From positions 100,354 to 164,353 of the forward strand of contig JARLGU010000062.1 in assembly GCA_031292625.1 (NCBI GenBank): 64,000 nucleotides of DNA. The letters are read 5' to 3'. The stretch comes from Capsulimonadaceae bacterium (lineage in GTDB: Bacteria; Armatimonadota; Armatimonadia; Armatimonadales; Capsulimonadaceae). The position numbers were made by a program, and so were the translations under genes. How positions within the stretch are numbered: the stretch's first letter is position 1; each line of letters begins with the position of its first letter. Shown in pieces: positions 1 to 8,946 of this stretch. The notes under the pieces are model-generated. The model saw nothing but the letters and a program-made list of their open reading frames with translations, ran no database searches and was not told the origin of the DNA.

Positions 1-2
1 AG

Positions 3-593
3 ATCTACCCTTATATCAAGAGCACGCAGGTCTTTCTGTGTCCCGACGATACCGGCGCTGGAGACATTTGCTCGTACGCGGTAAACGACAACATTGTCCC
101 GGCTCCGCCGGGGGCGTCCTCGACAACCATTCCGGTCGCCTGGCCGCTCTCTCGATTTTCGTCTCCGGCAAGGACCGTGCTGCTCTGCGAGGTGATCAAC
201 AGCACGACGAATGTCTGGCCCAACTACACCATTCCGGTGGACACGACGGCAAATAATGGACGCGGATGCTCGCCTGCCGGCAACGGGTACGGTTCCTACG
301 TGACCGGATGCAACCAGGGGGCTGGCGCTGGATATGTTCAGTATGTGACGGGCTACCTCAACCTGTCCCAATCGGCTGGACAAAACAATGGCAATGAGTC
401 GGCGTATTACAGTGCGGCGGGGCGCCATTCGGGCGGATCTTGCTACCTTTTGGCGGACAACCACGTTAAGTGGATGATGTCAACCTTGGTCGCATCCGGA
501 ATTGACAACCAGTATTCGGGCAGTTGCGGAGTCAATAGTTTGGCCGCGAATACCGGATGTTCGTCGGTAGCCGCGACTTTCAGCCTGCTGTAG
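3..593 (+). CDS. Pseudopilin-like / DUF1559-like secreted protein, 5' truncated by window start
   Basis: Frame open from base 3 (IYPYIKSTQVFLCPDDTGAGDICSYAVNDNI...) through ORF 177..593; C-terminal GRHSGGSCYLLADNHVKWM resembles the H-x-DG type ending of prepilin-type proteins. Confidence 0.6.
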   Translation: MYPYIKSTQVFLCPDDTGAGDICSYAVNDNIVPAPPGASSTTIPVAWPLSRFSSPARTVLLCEVINSTTNVWPNYTIPVDTTANNGRGCSPAGNGYGSYVTGCNQGAGAGYVQYVTGYLNLSQSAGQNNGNESAYYSAAGRHSGGSCYLLADNHVKWMMSTLVASGIDNQYSGSCGVNSLAANTGCSSVAATFSLL

Positions 594-606
594 CTTCTTG
601 GTCTGA

Positions 607-838
607 ACTTCTGTTAAGCTGGACGTTCGCTTGCTGTGCGTTGAGCGAGTGTTTCCCGTAAATAGGTCAGGACTTGGGAATGCTACTATGGCCACTGGAT
701 CATTTTTCAAGCGCTTCGCGAACGGCTTGCCAGCAGGTTGCGTGTTAAGCGGCTAAAGAAAATTGGCCAGCCCGGCCATGGAGGGCATCTTAATCCTCAT
801 CTTCTCTTATAAAGCAAAAGTCCTATTAAGTCTATTTA
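607..838 (+). repeat. Dispersed intergenic repeat X, copy A (uninterrupted)
   Basis: Shares 'cgcttgctgtgcgttRagcgagtg...ggtcaggacttggga...tttcaagcgcttcgcg.acggcttgcca.cagg.tgcgtgttaagcggctaaag...ccagcccggccatggagggcatcttaatcctcatcttctctt' with 63636-63829 and its 3' half with 14785-14936. Confidence 0.85.
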
Positions 839-852
839 ATGGAGATCACGAG

Positions 853-2358
853 ATGATTACGTTCAATTTCCCACGTCCGCTAGGCCGTGAGACCGTCGGG
901 GCACATTGCGAGCGCGGATACCGGCGGCGGTCTTTGCGAACCGCGATGTTCCTCGCGCTTGCCGTATTGGCGGCGCTTTCGTTGAAGCCCGCCGTCTGTG
1001 CGCCGGCGCCGCCGCAAGCTGCCGCCGCAGGATACGTTGTGAATACGTTTAGCAGCACCTTCACTTCCCAGACCGTTGATGTCGGTCACACGTTTAAACC
1101 GGGCTATCAGTGGTATGCCTCCCGTTGGTACTACAACACGCCGACCGATGCGGCGTCGATCGCCTTGGGCAGCGATGGGACCATTGTGCTCGATTCGGAT
1201 GGCACGCGGGCTGGCAATAATAATGCGCAGATTTCGACATTCTCCGTGCCGGACTCGGGTTCTGGGTCGGTGTCCGGTCTCGTCGGCACGGCTTTTGGCG
1301 GAGGCGGCTATTTCGAGGCCACGTTAGCCTTTGATCCCGCGGCTGTCTTTAAGGCAAGCGCGTTACTGGGTTCGTCGGCAGCAGGATGGCCGTCCTGGTG
1401 GGGCATGTCGGCGGAGCATCTCGCTGGGATGCCCGCTGGGCAGTATTGGTACTACTACGATCCGTCGGAGGCAGATCATGCGTACGCGCACTTTGCGGAA
1501 ACCGACTTCTTTGAATATGACGTGGCGACAAGCAACAATCCCCTGGCATGGGGCGGCAACATGGCGGATTGGTTTGGCAAATGGACGAAGAGCGCCGGGT
1601 ACTCGAGCGTCCAGACTCCGTGGGCGAACAAGCTCATGAACGTACCGTCCGGTACGGACTTTAGGCAGTTCCATAAGTATGGTTATCTGTGGGCGCCTGC
1701 GACTACGAACGAGAACGGTTACGCAAAATACTATTTCGACGGGCGGGAGGTTGGCAGCCAACCGGTCACGTGGAGCCAATACCAGGGGCAAGCGCCTCCG
1801 GCCTCGTCGTCGACGCCGTGGACACAGGGGATACTCGACCAGCAGCATATCGGACTGATACTGGGATCGGGCGTAAACGAGCCGATGACGGTAAAGTCCG
1901 TGAACGTATGGCAACGCTCGGCTAATCAGAATATTGGGTTTGGCACCCTGTACGATCCTCTTTATGACCTGTCGAAAGCATATTTCCAGAGCAATATGAG
2001 CGTCGATAATTCGTCCCCGGCGGATTTCAACGGCGACGCCAGCAGGGCGTATCGACTGACCCTTTCGCCCGGCGTGTTGGTCTACCGCCTGAGCAATGTT
2101 GCGTCCTTTACCGCGAGGATCTTTGCGGTTAATGGCTCGACCGCGACCGCTGCCTTCGAGGTTTCCCCGGACTACGTCAAGTGGATGCCAGTCGCGACAT
2201 CGTCTCCGGCCGTGGTTCCCACGACAAAGGGGTGGAGCTACCGGGATCTGAGCAACCGCACTCCGATTCCGAAAGGCATGAACTACCTGCGAATCACCCT
2301 TGCCGGAGGTTCGGAAAGCCCTTCGGATCGAGAGATCGGGCAGGTACGGATCAACTAG
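853..2358 (+). CDS. Secreted glycoside hydrolase family 16-like protein
   Basis: Signal peptide; ETDFFEYD resembles the GH16 E-x-D-x(x)-E motif; WPSWWGM and FHKYGYLWAP...YYFDGREV are typical of GH16 agarase/carrageenase-like folds; SD ggag before ATG 853. Confidence 0.65.
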   Translation: MITFNFPRPLGRETVGAHCERGYRRRSLRTAMFLALAVLAALSLKPAVCAPAPPQAAAAGYVVNTFSSTFTSQTVDVGHTFKPGYQWYASRWYYNTPTDAASIALGSDGTIVLDSDGTRAGNNNAQISTFSVPDSGSGSVSGLVGTAFGGGGYFEATLAFDPAAVFKASALLGSSAAGWPSWWGMSAEHLAGMPAGQYWYYYDPSEADHAYAHFAETDFFEYDVATSNNPLAWGGNMADWFGKWTKSAGYSSVQTPWANKLMNVPSGTDFRQFHKYGYLWAPATTNENGYAKYYFDGREVGSQPVTWSQYQGQAPPASSSTPWTQGILDQQHIGLILGSGVNEPMTVKSVNVWQRSANQNIGFGTLYDPLYDLSKAYFQSNMSVDNSSPADFNGDASRAYRLTLSPGVLVYRLSNVASFTARIFAVNGSTATAAFEVSPDYVKWMPVATSSPAVVPTTKGWSYRDLSNRTPIPKGMNYLRITLAGGSESPSDREIGQVRIN

Positions 2359-2474
2359 ATCGGATTACGAAAGAACAAAAGAAAGGATGCACGGCATTAG
2401 GGGGCGGCGCGAAGTTCGGCCGCCGAATCGACGGGGCTGCCGCCGGCATTATGCTGTGCACGGAGTGATTAGAC

Positions 2475-3518
2475 ATGAACAGGAAGATTAAGGCGCTGGT
2501 ATTTACGTCGACGCAGGGCGTGGAAGTCGCCGAGTTCTCGTTGCCGGAGTGCGGCGAGGATGAGGTCGTCGTACGGACGATTTACTCGATGATTTCCACC
2601 GGGACTGAACTGCGCGTCCGTTCGGGCAAGCAAGATATGAGCGGCGACATGCCGTATTACCCAGTTATTCCGGGCTATTCCGTGGTTGGCGAGATTGTAG
2701 AGACCGGCGCAAAGGCGGTGGGCTGGCGGGTCGGCGACCTCGTGAGCGGACGCAATCCTGGCAGGACGATTGAGGGTCTTCGATCGACCTGGGGAGGGCA
2801 TGCGAGTTACCATGTCTATCCGTCCGCCGGCTACGCTCAACCGGTCCTTTTGCCGCCGAGTGCACGGTTGCTCGATTACGTTGCCGTCGAGCTCGCCGCG
2901 ATCAGCGGGAGGGGAGCCCGTGCGGTTGCTCCCGCGCCTGGCGAAACGGCGATTGTGCTCGGTCAGGGAATGATCGGCGCGCTTTCAGCAGCCTGGCTTG
3001 TTGCCAAGGGCGTGCGCGTCGGCGTTGCGGATCTCTCGCAGCGGCGCTTGAAGCGCGCGGCGGAGTGGGGCGTCAGCGCGACCTTTGCCGTAGACGAACC
3101 GGCGGTTGCGGAGCGCATCAGCGCGTTTACGGGCGGCGGCGCGGATATCGTAGTCGAAAGCTCAGGGACGATGGCTGGCGTGAAGCTCGCTGGTACTCTT
3201 TTGCGCAACCAACGGATTTCGGGAGTAGGGGCTTCAATTCGTTGGCCGCGCCTCCTCTTCCAAGCGTCGTACACCGATACGCTCCCTATATCGCCGACGA
3301 CGTTCTTTACCGGAGAGGGCGCGGTCGTGTTGACCCCGGGAGACCGCTCGGTCGAGGACCGGAATGCCGCGGTCGAGGCGTTTCGGACCGGAACGCTGCG
3401 ATCGACGGCCTTTGTCGATCACATTGTGCCCTACACGGAGGCTGCAAGCGCGTACGATGGATTGCGGACGCGCCCCGATGAGTACTTTTCGGTCGTCTTC
3501 GACTGGACCGCGGAATAG
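2475..3518 (+). CDS. Zinc-binding/medium-chain dehydrogenase-like oxidoreductase
   Basis: MISTGTELRVRSG, GYSVVGEIVETG, GQGMIGALSAAWLVAKG Rossmann motif. Confidence 0.8.
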   Translation: MNRKIKALVFTSTQGVEVAEFSLPECGEDEVVVRTIYSMISTGTELRVRSGKQDMSGDMPYYPVIPGYSVVGEIVETGAKAVGWRVGDLVSGRNPGRTIEGLRSTWGGHASYHVYPSAGYAQPVLLPPSARLLDYVAVELAAISGRGARAVAPAPGETAIVLGQGMIGALSAAWLVAKGVRVGVADLSQRRLKRAAEWGVSATFAVDEPAVAERISAFTGGGADIVVESSGTMAGVKLAGTLLRNQRISGVGASIRWPRLLFQASYTDTLPISPTTFFTGEGAVVLTPGDRSVEDRNAAVEAFRTGTLRSTAFVDHIVPYTEAASAYDGLRTRPDEYFSVVFDWTAE

Positions 3519-3548
3519 GGGACCTTCATGCCGCGTAGCGAGGCCTGA

Positions 3549-3562
3549 GCAAACCGTATTGC
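3549..3562. promoter_or_regulatory. Candidate LacI/GalR-type operator GCAAACCGTATTGC
   Basis: CG-centred imperfect palindrome GCAAnnCGnnTTGC overlapping a -35 element just upstream of a LacI-family gene. Confidence 0.45.
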
Positions 3563-3587
3563 AAACCGTGCTGCGAAACGCTAGAAT
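3559..3587 (+). promoter_or_regulatory. Predicted sigma70-type promoter TTGCAA-N17-TAGAAT
   Basis: -35 at 3559-3564, 17-bp spacer, -10 at 3582-3587; ATG at 3595 is only 7 nt after the -10. Confidence 0.5.
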
Positions 3588-3594
3588 AGATGCC

Positions 3595-4662
3595 ATGGCG
3601 AAAGCACCTTCATCCGGCAAGCCGTTAACTCTTGTCGAAGTGGCGCAGAGGCTTGGCGTCTCAAAATCGACGGTGTCGGCGGCGTTTACCGGGCGCGGCA
3701 CGATCACTGCCGCGCGCCGGGAGGCCGTTAAGAGCGCGGCGGTCGAGTTGGGCTACGAGCCTAATCCACATGCCCAGCAACTGGTGCATGGCTCTCGCAG
3801 CGACATGATCTGCCTGTGCGCCCCGAACTTAGGGGCGGGCGATTTCACGCGGGTTATCGAACTTTTGCAATACGCGATTGTGCAACGCGGCATCGTGGCG
3901 CCCATCCACCTTACGGGCGTCCATCCCAGCGAAGTCGAATACCAGATAACCGTGTTCCGGAGCCTGCGGCTGCAACGCCCTCGCGCGATAGTGTGCTGCG
4001 TGCGGAGGCTGCTCCCGGAACTACGTAAGGAACTTGAGCGTTACATGGCGGCGGGGGGAATCCTTATCGCGGCGGAAGGATATGCGTCAGAGGATATCGG
4101 CAGCGATTGGGTGCGTCACGATGGCAAGTATAACGCCTATGTCGCCACGAAGTATCTGCTCGATAACGGTCACAAAAAGATAGGCATATATCTGCCGTCG
4201 CCAGGCGTATTGGCGCGCCCGGATGCCGAAGACCCTATCTATGAAGGATACCTGCAGGCGCATCGGGAGTTCGGCATAACTCCCCGCCCGGATTGGCTTG
4301 TCAGGAGATCCTATTACGAAGACGGCGGGACGCATATGGCGAAGGTGTTTCTTGCGCTTGAAGAACGGCCATCGGCCATGTTCATTGTGAACGATAACGC
4401 CGCGTCGGCTTTCGTGCAGCAACTTTACCGCGCCGGATTGAGCGTGCCGAGGGATGTGAGCGTCGTCGGACACGACGATGCCGCGGTTGCGGCAGCCTGC
4501 ATGACGCCGCTAACGACCGTTTCATGGCCAATCCGGAGCATGGTCGACGAATTGGAGAAGCTTCTTTTCTCCCGGATTGAGAATGGCTTTGACGGCGTCC
4601 GGCGCGAAGTGATTGTGCGCGGCGAGCTTCGCGTTCGTGAAAGCGTCATGGCGATTTCGTAA
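3595..4662 (+). CDS. LacI family transcriptional regulator
   Basis: N-terminal LTLVEVAQRLGVSKSTVSAAFTGRGTITAARREAVKSAAVELGYEPNPHAQ HTH; periplasmic-binding-like effector domain. Confidence 0.9.
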   Translation: MAKAPSSGKPLTLVEVAQRLGVSKSTVSAAFTGRGTITAARREAVKSAAVELGYEPNPHAQQLVHGSRSDMICLCAPNLGAGDFTRVIELLQYAIVQRGIVAPIHLTGVHPSEVEYQITVFRSLRLQRPRAIVCCVRRLLPELRKELERYMAAGGILIAAEGYASEDIGSDWVRHDGKYNAYVATKYLLDNGHKKIGIYLPSPGVLARPDAEDPIYEGYLQAHREFGITPRPDWLVRRSYYEDGGTHMAKVFLALEERPSAMFIVNDNAASAFVQQLYRAGLSVPRDVSVVGHDDAAVAAACMTPLTTVSWPIRSMVDELEKLLFSRIENGFDGVRREVIVRGELRVRESVMAIS

Positions 4663-4713
4663 GCCGTTCGTCAAACGTCGTGGATTTGGGCGTGACTGAG
4701 TAGGGAGCATGTT

Positions 4714-5442
4714 ATGGATATTATAGACAAAGTCGTAATCGTTACCGGCGCATCGTCAGGGATTGGAGAGGCGGGGGCGAGGCTTCTGGCGGCGGAGGGA
4801 GCGCGAGTAGCGCTTGCGGCCCGCTCGCGCGAGAAACTCGAGACGCTCGCGGCCGAGCTTCCGGATTCGTTTTCAATACCGGTCGATATGACTGATGAAG
4901 CTTCGATCAAGAGTATGGTTGCCGAGGTTGTGAAACACTATGGCCGAATCGACGTTTTGGTGAACAACGCGGGGCGCGGCTCGGCGTGGCTGCCCATCGA
5001 GAAAGTGGACGTCGACGACTATCGAAGCCTCGTTGAACTCAACGTTTTCGGCCCAATCCTCGCGATGCAAGAGGTGATTCCAATCATGCGGAAGCAGGGC
5101 GGCGGGGCGATCGTGAACATTGGATCGGGAACCGTCCATTTGGTGCGCGAGGGCGGAGGGCTTTACCCGGGAACCAAAATTCTGTTGTCGCATATCACGA
5201 GGGTCGCGCGTAAGGAGCTCGAAAAGGATGGCATTACGGTGAGCTTGCTCCATCCGTACATCACGGCGACCAACTTCTTTACGAACATCGCGACGAACCG
5301 CGACGAGCCCCTCGTCGCGAGCCCGGGGCTGCTCGACACCGCCGATTCGGCCGAGAAGGTTGCGCAGGCCATGGTTGAGATCATTCGCAGCGGAGCCGAT
5401 GAGGTTAGCCTCGCTTTGCCGCGATTGCAAGCCTTGCTGTGA
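4714..5442 (+). CDS. Short-chain dehydrogenase/reductase
   Basis: TGASSGIGEAGA, NNAG, S and YPGTK catalytic motif. Confidence 0.9.
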   Translation: MDIIDKVVIVTGASSGIGEAGARLLAAEGARVALAARSREKLETLAAELPDSFSIPVDMTDEASIKSMVAEVVKHYGRIDVLVNNAGRGSAWLPIEKVDVDDYRSLVELNVFGPILAMQEVIPIMRKQGGGAIVNIGSGTVHLVREGGGLYPGTKILLSHITRVARKELEKDGITVSLLHPYITATNFFTNIATNRDEPLVASPGLLDTADSAEKVAQAMVEIIRSGADEVSLALPRLQALL

Positions 5443-5531
5443 TCGCCAGCCGCAATATCCGCTCAGGGCCGCGTCGATAAGCGTCGAGCGTTCCTGAGCG
5501 TTTGTTTTTTCGTCGATTATTGTTGCCCCCC

Positions 5532-5562
5532 TTGACCTCGAGTTGCTCTAGGATCGTAAACT
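5532..5562 (+). promoter_or_regulatory. MerR-family-type promoter: TTGACC-19 bp-TAAACT with dyad CCTCGAG-ttg-CTCTAGG in spacer
   Basis: Read directly at 5532-5562; elongated 19-bp spacer and spacer-centred dyad are hallmarks of MerR-family-controlled promoters. Confidence 0.6.
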
Positions 5563-5667
5563 GATATTCGAGACTCTTTTTATCGGTGCTCAGACGCCTG
5601 GCATCCATAGAAATCGGCTCGACTGTTCAACTTCCCGTATTGGGAAGCTGCCAAGAAAGGACGCGCT

Positions 5668-6666
5668 ATGAAACAACGCAAACTGGGAACTACTGGACCT
5701 CTGGTTAGCGAGGTTGGCCTCGGCTGCATGGGCATGTCCGCGTTTTATGGACCGGCTGATCGAACGGAGAGTATTGCCACGATCCACGCGGCGCTCGATG
5801 CCGGAGTGACGTTGCTCGATACCGGCGACTTTTACGGAATGGGGCTCAATGAGCTTCTGGTCGGCGACGCTCTGAAGGGGCGTGCCCGGGATGCGGCGAC
5901 AATCAGCGTCAAGTTCGGAGCGCTGCGAGGGCCGGATGACGCTTGGCTCGGATATGACGGCCGTCCGGCGGCTGTAAAGAACTTCGTCACCTATTCGCTG
6001 CGCCGTCTTGGCGTCGACTACATCGATATCTACCGGCTTGCGCGTGTCGATCCCGCCGTCCCGATCGAGGAGACCGTCGGCGCGATCGGGGAATTGATCG
6101 ATGCCGGCTACGTCCGGCACGTCGGCTTGTCGGAAGCCGGAGCGCAGACAATCCGGCGAGCAGCGGCGGTGCGACCTATTTGCGACTTGCAAATCGAGTA
6201 CTCGCTCATTACGCGAGGCATCGAAGCCGCGATCCTGCCAACGTGCCGCGAACTGGGCATTGGCATTACGGCCTACGGCGTCCTCTCGCGCGGACTGCTC
6301 AGCGGCCATTGGAGTGCCGATCGGAACCTCTTGAGTACCGATTTCCGCAATCATAGCCCTCGGTTTCAGGGAGACAACTTGACCCATAACCTGGCGATTG
6401 TGGAGGTGCTTCGGCAGATTGCCGTGCAGAAGGATCTCACGCCCGCCCAGCTTGCGATTGCCTGGGTGCTTGCCCGCGGCGAAGATATCGTGCCGCTGAT
6501 CGGCGCCAGGCGTCGCGACCGGCTCAGCGAGTCGTTGGGCGCGCTGGAAACTGCGCTTAGCGGGGACGACTTGAGGCGAATCGACGAACTCGTTCCCGCC
6601 GGGGCCGCTGCTGGCGATCGGTATCCCACCGCGCAGATGGGGTTCCTCGATAGCGAGCGGCAGTAG
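5668..6666 (+). CDS. Aldo/keto reductase
   Basis: KLGTTGPLVSEVGLGCMGMS, LDTGDFYG, ISVKFG, GLSEAG; AKR family motifs. Confidence 0.9.
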   Translation: MKQRKLGTTGPLVSEVGLGCMGMSAFYGPADRTESIATIHAALDAGVTLLDTGDFYGMGLNELLVGDALKGRARDAATISVKFGALRGPDDAWLGYDGRPAAVKNFVTYSLRRLGVDYIDIYRLARVDPAVPIEETVGAIGELIDAGYVRHVGLSEAGAQTIRRAAAVRPICDLQIEYSLITRGIEAAILPTCRELGIGITAYGVLSRGLLSGHWSADRNLLSTDFRNHSPRFQGDNLTHNLAIVEVLRQIAVQKDLTPAQLAIAWVLARGEDIVPLIGARRRDRLSESLGALETALSGDDLRRIDELVPAGAAAGDRYPTAQMGFLDSERQ

Positions 6667-6717
6667 GGCGGCATCTATGGCGCACGTCATGCAACCGCAA
6701 CGCCTGATGCGCGTCTA

Positions 6718-6747
6718 CGCACACGGGCCGTCGTCGACCCGTGTGCG
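6718..6747. terminator. Bidirectional terminator-like hairpin between convergent genes
   Basis: Perfect 10-bp arms CGCACACGGG / CCCGTGTGCG with 10-nt loop; no U tract. Confidence 0.5.
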
Positions 6748-6863
6748 TGGGATGTTCTGGATGAACGTCTCGCCGGCGTTCTTGTCGATCGCGTCGAGGC
6801 GCGCGACAATTCCGATGCCGAAGACCTCGCTGTCGTATGGTACATTGCATCTTTGGACGACCG

Positions 6864-8129
6864 CTATTCGTAGCGAAGCGCATCGATTGGACTGAGGGCG
6901 GCGGCTTTCGATGCGGGGTAGATGCCGAAAAAGAGGCCAACCGCGGCGGACACGACCAGGCCAAGCACGACCGACGTGCTGCTGACGATTGTGTTCCAGT
7001 GCGCGAGCGAAGCCAGCAAAATCGCGCCTCCGGCGCCGACCATCACGCCGATGACTCCGCCGAGGATCGAAATGATTGCGGCTTCAATGAGGAACTGCAT
7101 CAGGATATCTCGCGGCGTCGCCCCGATCGCCTTGCGGATTCCGATCTCCCGCGTCCGTTCAGTGACCGACACCAGCATGATGTTCATAATGCCGATGCCG
7201 CCGACGACGAGCGAAATCACGGCGACAGCGCTGAGCAGGCTGGTCATGGTGTCCGCGACGCTTGCCTGGCGCTGCATGATTTCAGTCTGGCTGGTAATCT
7301 GAAAATCGTCGTTCTGAGGATAGGGCGGCCGGAGGTGGTGACGCAGGCGCAGGAATGCCGCGATTTGCTGCTGCGCGAGCGGCATCATTTCCGGCGTCGT
7401 ACAACGGATCGAAAGGAAGTTGATATACGTCGTGTTCAACATTCTCAACATGGCCGTGTTGATTGGACACAGGACCACGTCGTCTTGATCCTGCCCAAAC
7501 GATCCTGCGCCCTTAGCGGTTTGCATGCCCACAACGAGAAAATCGACATTGTTGATGCTGATCGTCTTGCCCGTCAGATCCGCCGTCGGATCGTTCGTCA
7601 GGTTAAGCGCGACCGTCTTTCCCAGGACGCACACTTTAGCGTTGCCGGTATCTTCGAACTCGGTGAAAAATCGGCCGCTGTCGACGGTGGTGTTGTTCAC
7701 GAATCCGTAATCCGCCGTAGTGCCAATCAGACTCGTATTCGCGTTGTTGGAGCCGTACTTGAGCTGGACGGTGCCGCGCACCTGAGGGGCGATCGCGGCA
7801 ACCGATTGCGGAAATTCTTCGGCGACCATTTTGGCGTCAGGGAGCGTCAGATGGTTTGAGCTGTATACTGCGGTCTTTCCGCCTAATAGCGCTGCCTGGG
7901 TGATCGCATAGTTGATATGCAGCGTGTTCGGGGCAGGGCGAATTTGCAGCAGGTTGGTTCCCAGGGAGTTGATTGCGTCGGTAACGTTCTTGGTTGCTCC
8001 CTGGCCGATCGCGACGACGATGATCACGACGCCGACGCCCATGATGATGCCTAGCATCGTCAGTCCCGTACGCATCTTGTTGCTTGACAGGCCAAGCATC
8101 GCAAGTCTGATATTGTCCAGCAGGTTCAT
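6864..8129 (-). CDS. MacB/FtsX-type ABC transporter permease
   Basis: MLGIIMGVGVVIIVVAIGQGA; GGIGIMNIMLVSVTERTREIGIRKAIGATPRDILMQFLIEA; DALRYE C-terminus. Confidence 0.9.
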   Translation of the reverse strand: MNLLDNIRLAMLGLSSNKMRTGLTMLGIIMGVGVVIIVVAIGQGATKNVTDAINSLGTNLLQIRPAPNTLHINYAITQAALLGGKTAVYSSNHLTLPDAKMVAEEFPQSVAAIAPQVRGTVQLKYGSNNANTSLIGTTADYGFVNNTTVDSGRFFTEFEDTGNAKVCVLGKTVALNLTNDPTADLTGKTISINNVDFLVVGMQTAKGAGSFGQDQDDVVLCPINTAMLRMLNTTYINFLSIRCTTPEMMPLAQQQIAAFLRLRHHLRPPYPQNDDFQITSQTEIMQRQASVADTMTSLLSAVAVISLVVGGIGIMNIMLVSVTERTREIGIRKAIGATPRDILMQFLIEAAIISILGGVIGVMVGAGGAILLASLAHWNTIVSSTSVVLGLVVSAAVGLFFGIYPASKAAALSPIDALRYE

Positions 8130-8154
8130 GGCGCTCGATCTTTCTCTTGACCGT

Positions 8155-8946
8155 CTAATGAATAGGGGCCGTCGCTACATGGCCGGCGGCTCTTGCTGCC
8201 TCGTCTCGTATGCGATCTTCGTTCAATCGAACGATAACCTCGCTGGCGATCAGCCGGTTGGTAATTTGAACGTCGCCGATCACGTGTCCGTCCTTGATTG
8301 AAACGATGCGTCTGCAATGTTGACCGATGTCCGGTTCGTGTGTGACCATCACGACCGTGCGTCCTTCGTCGTTGAGTTCCTGAAAGATCTGCATGATCTC
8401 CTCGCTCTGCTGGCTCGCCAGGTTGCCCGTCGGTTCGTCGGCGAGAATGAGCTTGGGGTCCGACGCCAGCGCCCGCGCGATGGCGACCCTCTGCTGCTGG
8501 CCGCCGGATAGCTCATTGGGCTTGTGATCGAGGCGGTCGCCTAAGCCGACTCGCTCAAGCGCCGCAATCGCGCGCTCGGTGCGATCGGGACGCTTTCCGT
8601 AAACCATCGGAAGCTCGACGTTCTCCAATGCCGATGTGCGCGCAAGCAGGTTAAACCCTTGGAAGACGAAACCAAGCTTTCGGTTCCGTAGTCCGGCGAG
8701 TTCTGTTTCATCCATGTCGGCGACTTCGACGCCGTCGAACTGGTACGATCCGCTAGTTGGCACGTCGAGACAACCGATGATATGCATTAGGGTAGATTTA
8801 CCCGAGCCTGACGGTCCCATGATCGCGACGAATTCTCCGGCATGGATGTCGAGGTCAACGCCATCCAGCGCGCGCACGGTCTGCTCGCCCATTTCATACG
8901 TTTTCCTGATTTCCCGCATCTTTAGCAGAGGTAGTTTATCGGCCAT
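8155..8946 (-). CDS. ABC transporter ATP-binding protein (MacB/LolD type)
   Basis: Walker [10 protein letters not shown], signature [15 protein letters not shown], Walker B LILADEP. Confidence 0.95.
   Translation of the reverse strand: MADKLPLLKMREIRKTYEMGEQTVRALDGVDLDIHAGEFVAIMGPSGSGKSTLMHIIGCLDVPTSGSYQFDGVEVADMDETELAGLRNRKLGFVFQGFNLLARTSALENVELPMVYGKRPDRTERAIAALERVGLGDRLDHKPNELSGGQQQRVAIARALASDPKLILADEPTGNLASQQSEEIMQIFQELNDEGRTVVMVTHEPDIGQHCRRIVSIKDGHVIGDVQITNRLIASEVIVRLNEDRIRDEAARAAGHVATAPIH

Noticed and set aside
6001-6060. AKR lacking the catalytic His (IYRLARVDP)
   Set aside because: Ala at this position (Y.PARLDP type) is common in this AKR subgroup, so not a notable loss.
5590-6690. 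366-aa minus-strand ORF opposite the aldo/keto reductase
   Set aside because: Antisense shadow of a clear AKR gene; no recognisable domain.
6837-7859. 340-aa plus-strand ORF opposite the MacB-like permease
   Set aside because: Hydrophilic Asp/Arg/His-rich shadow of a membrane protein gene.
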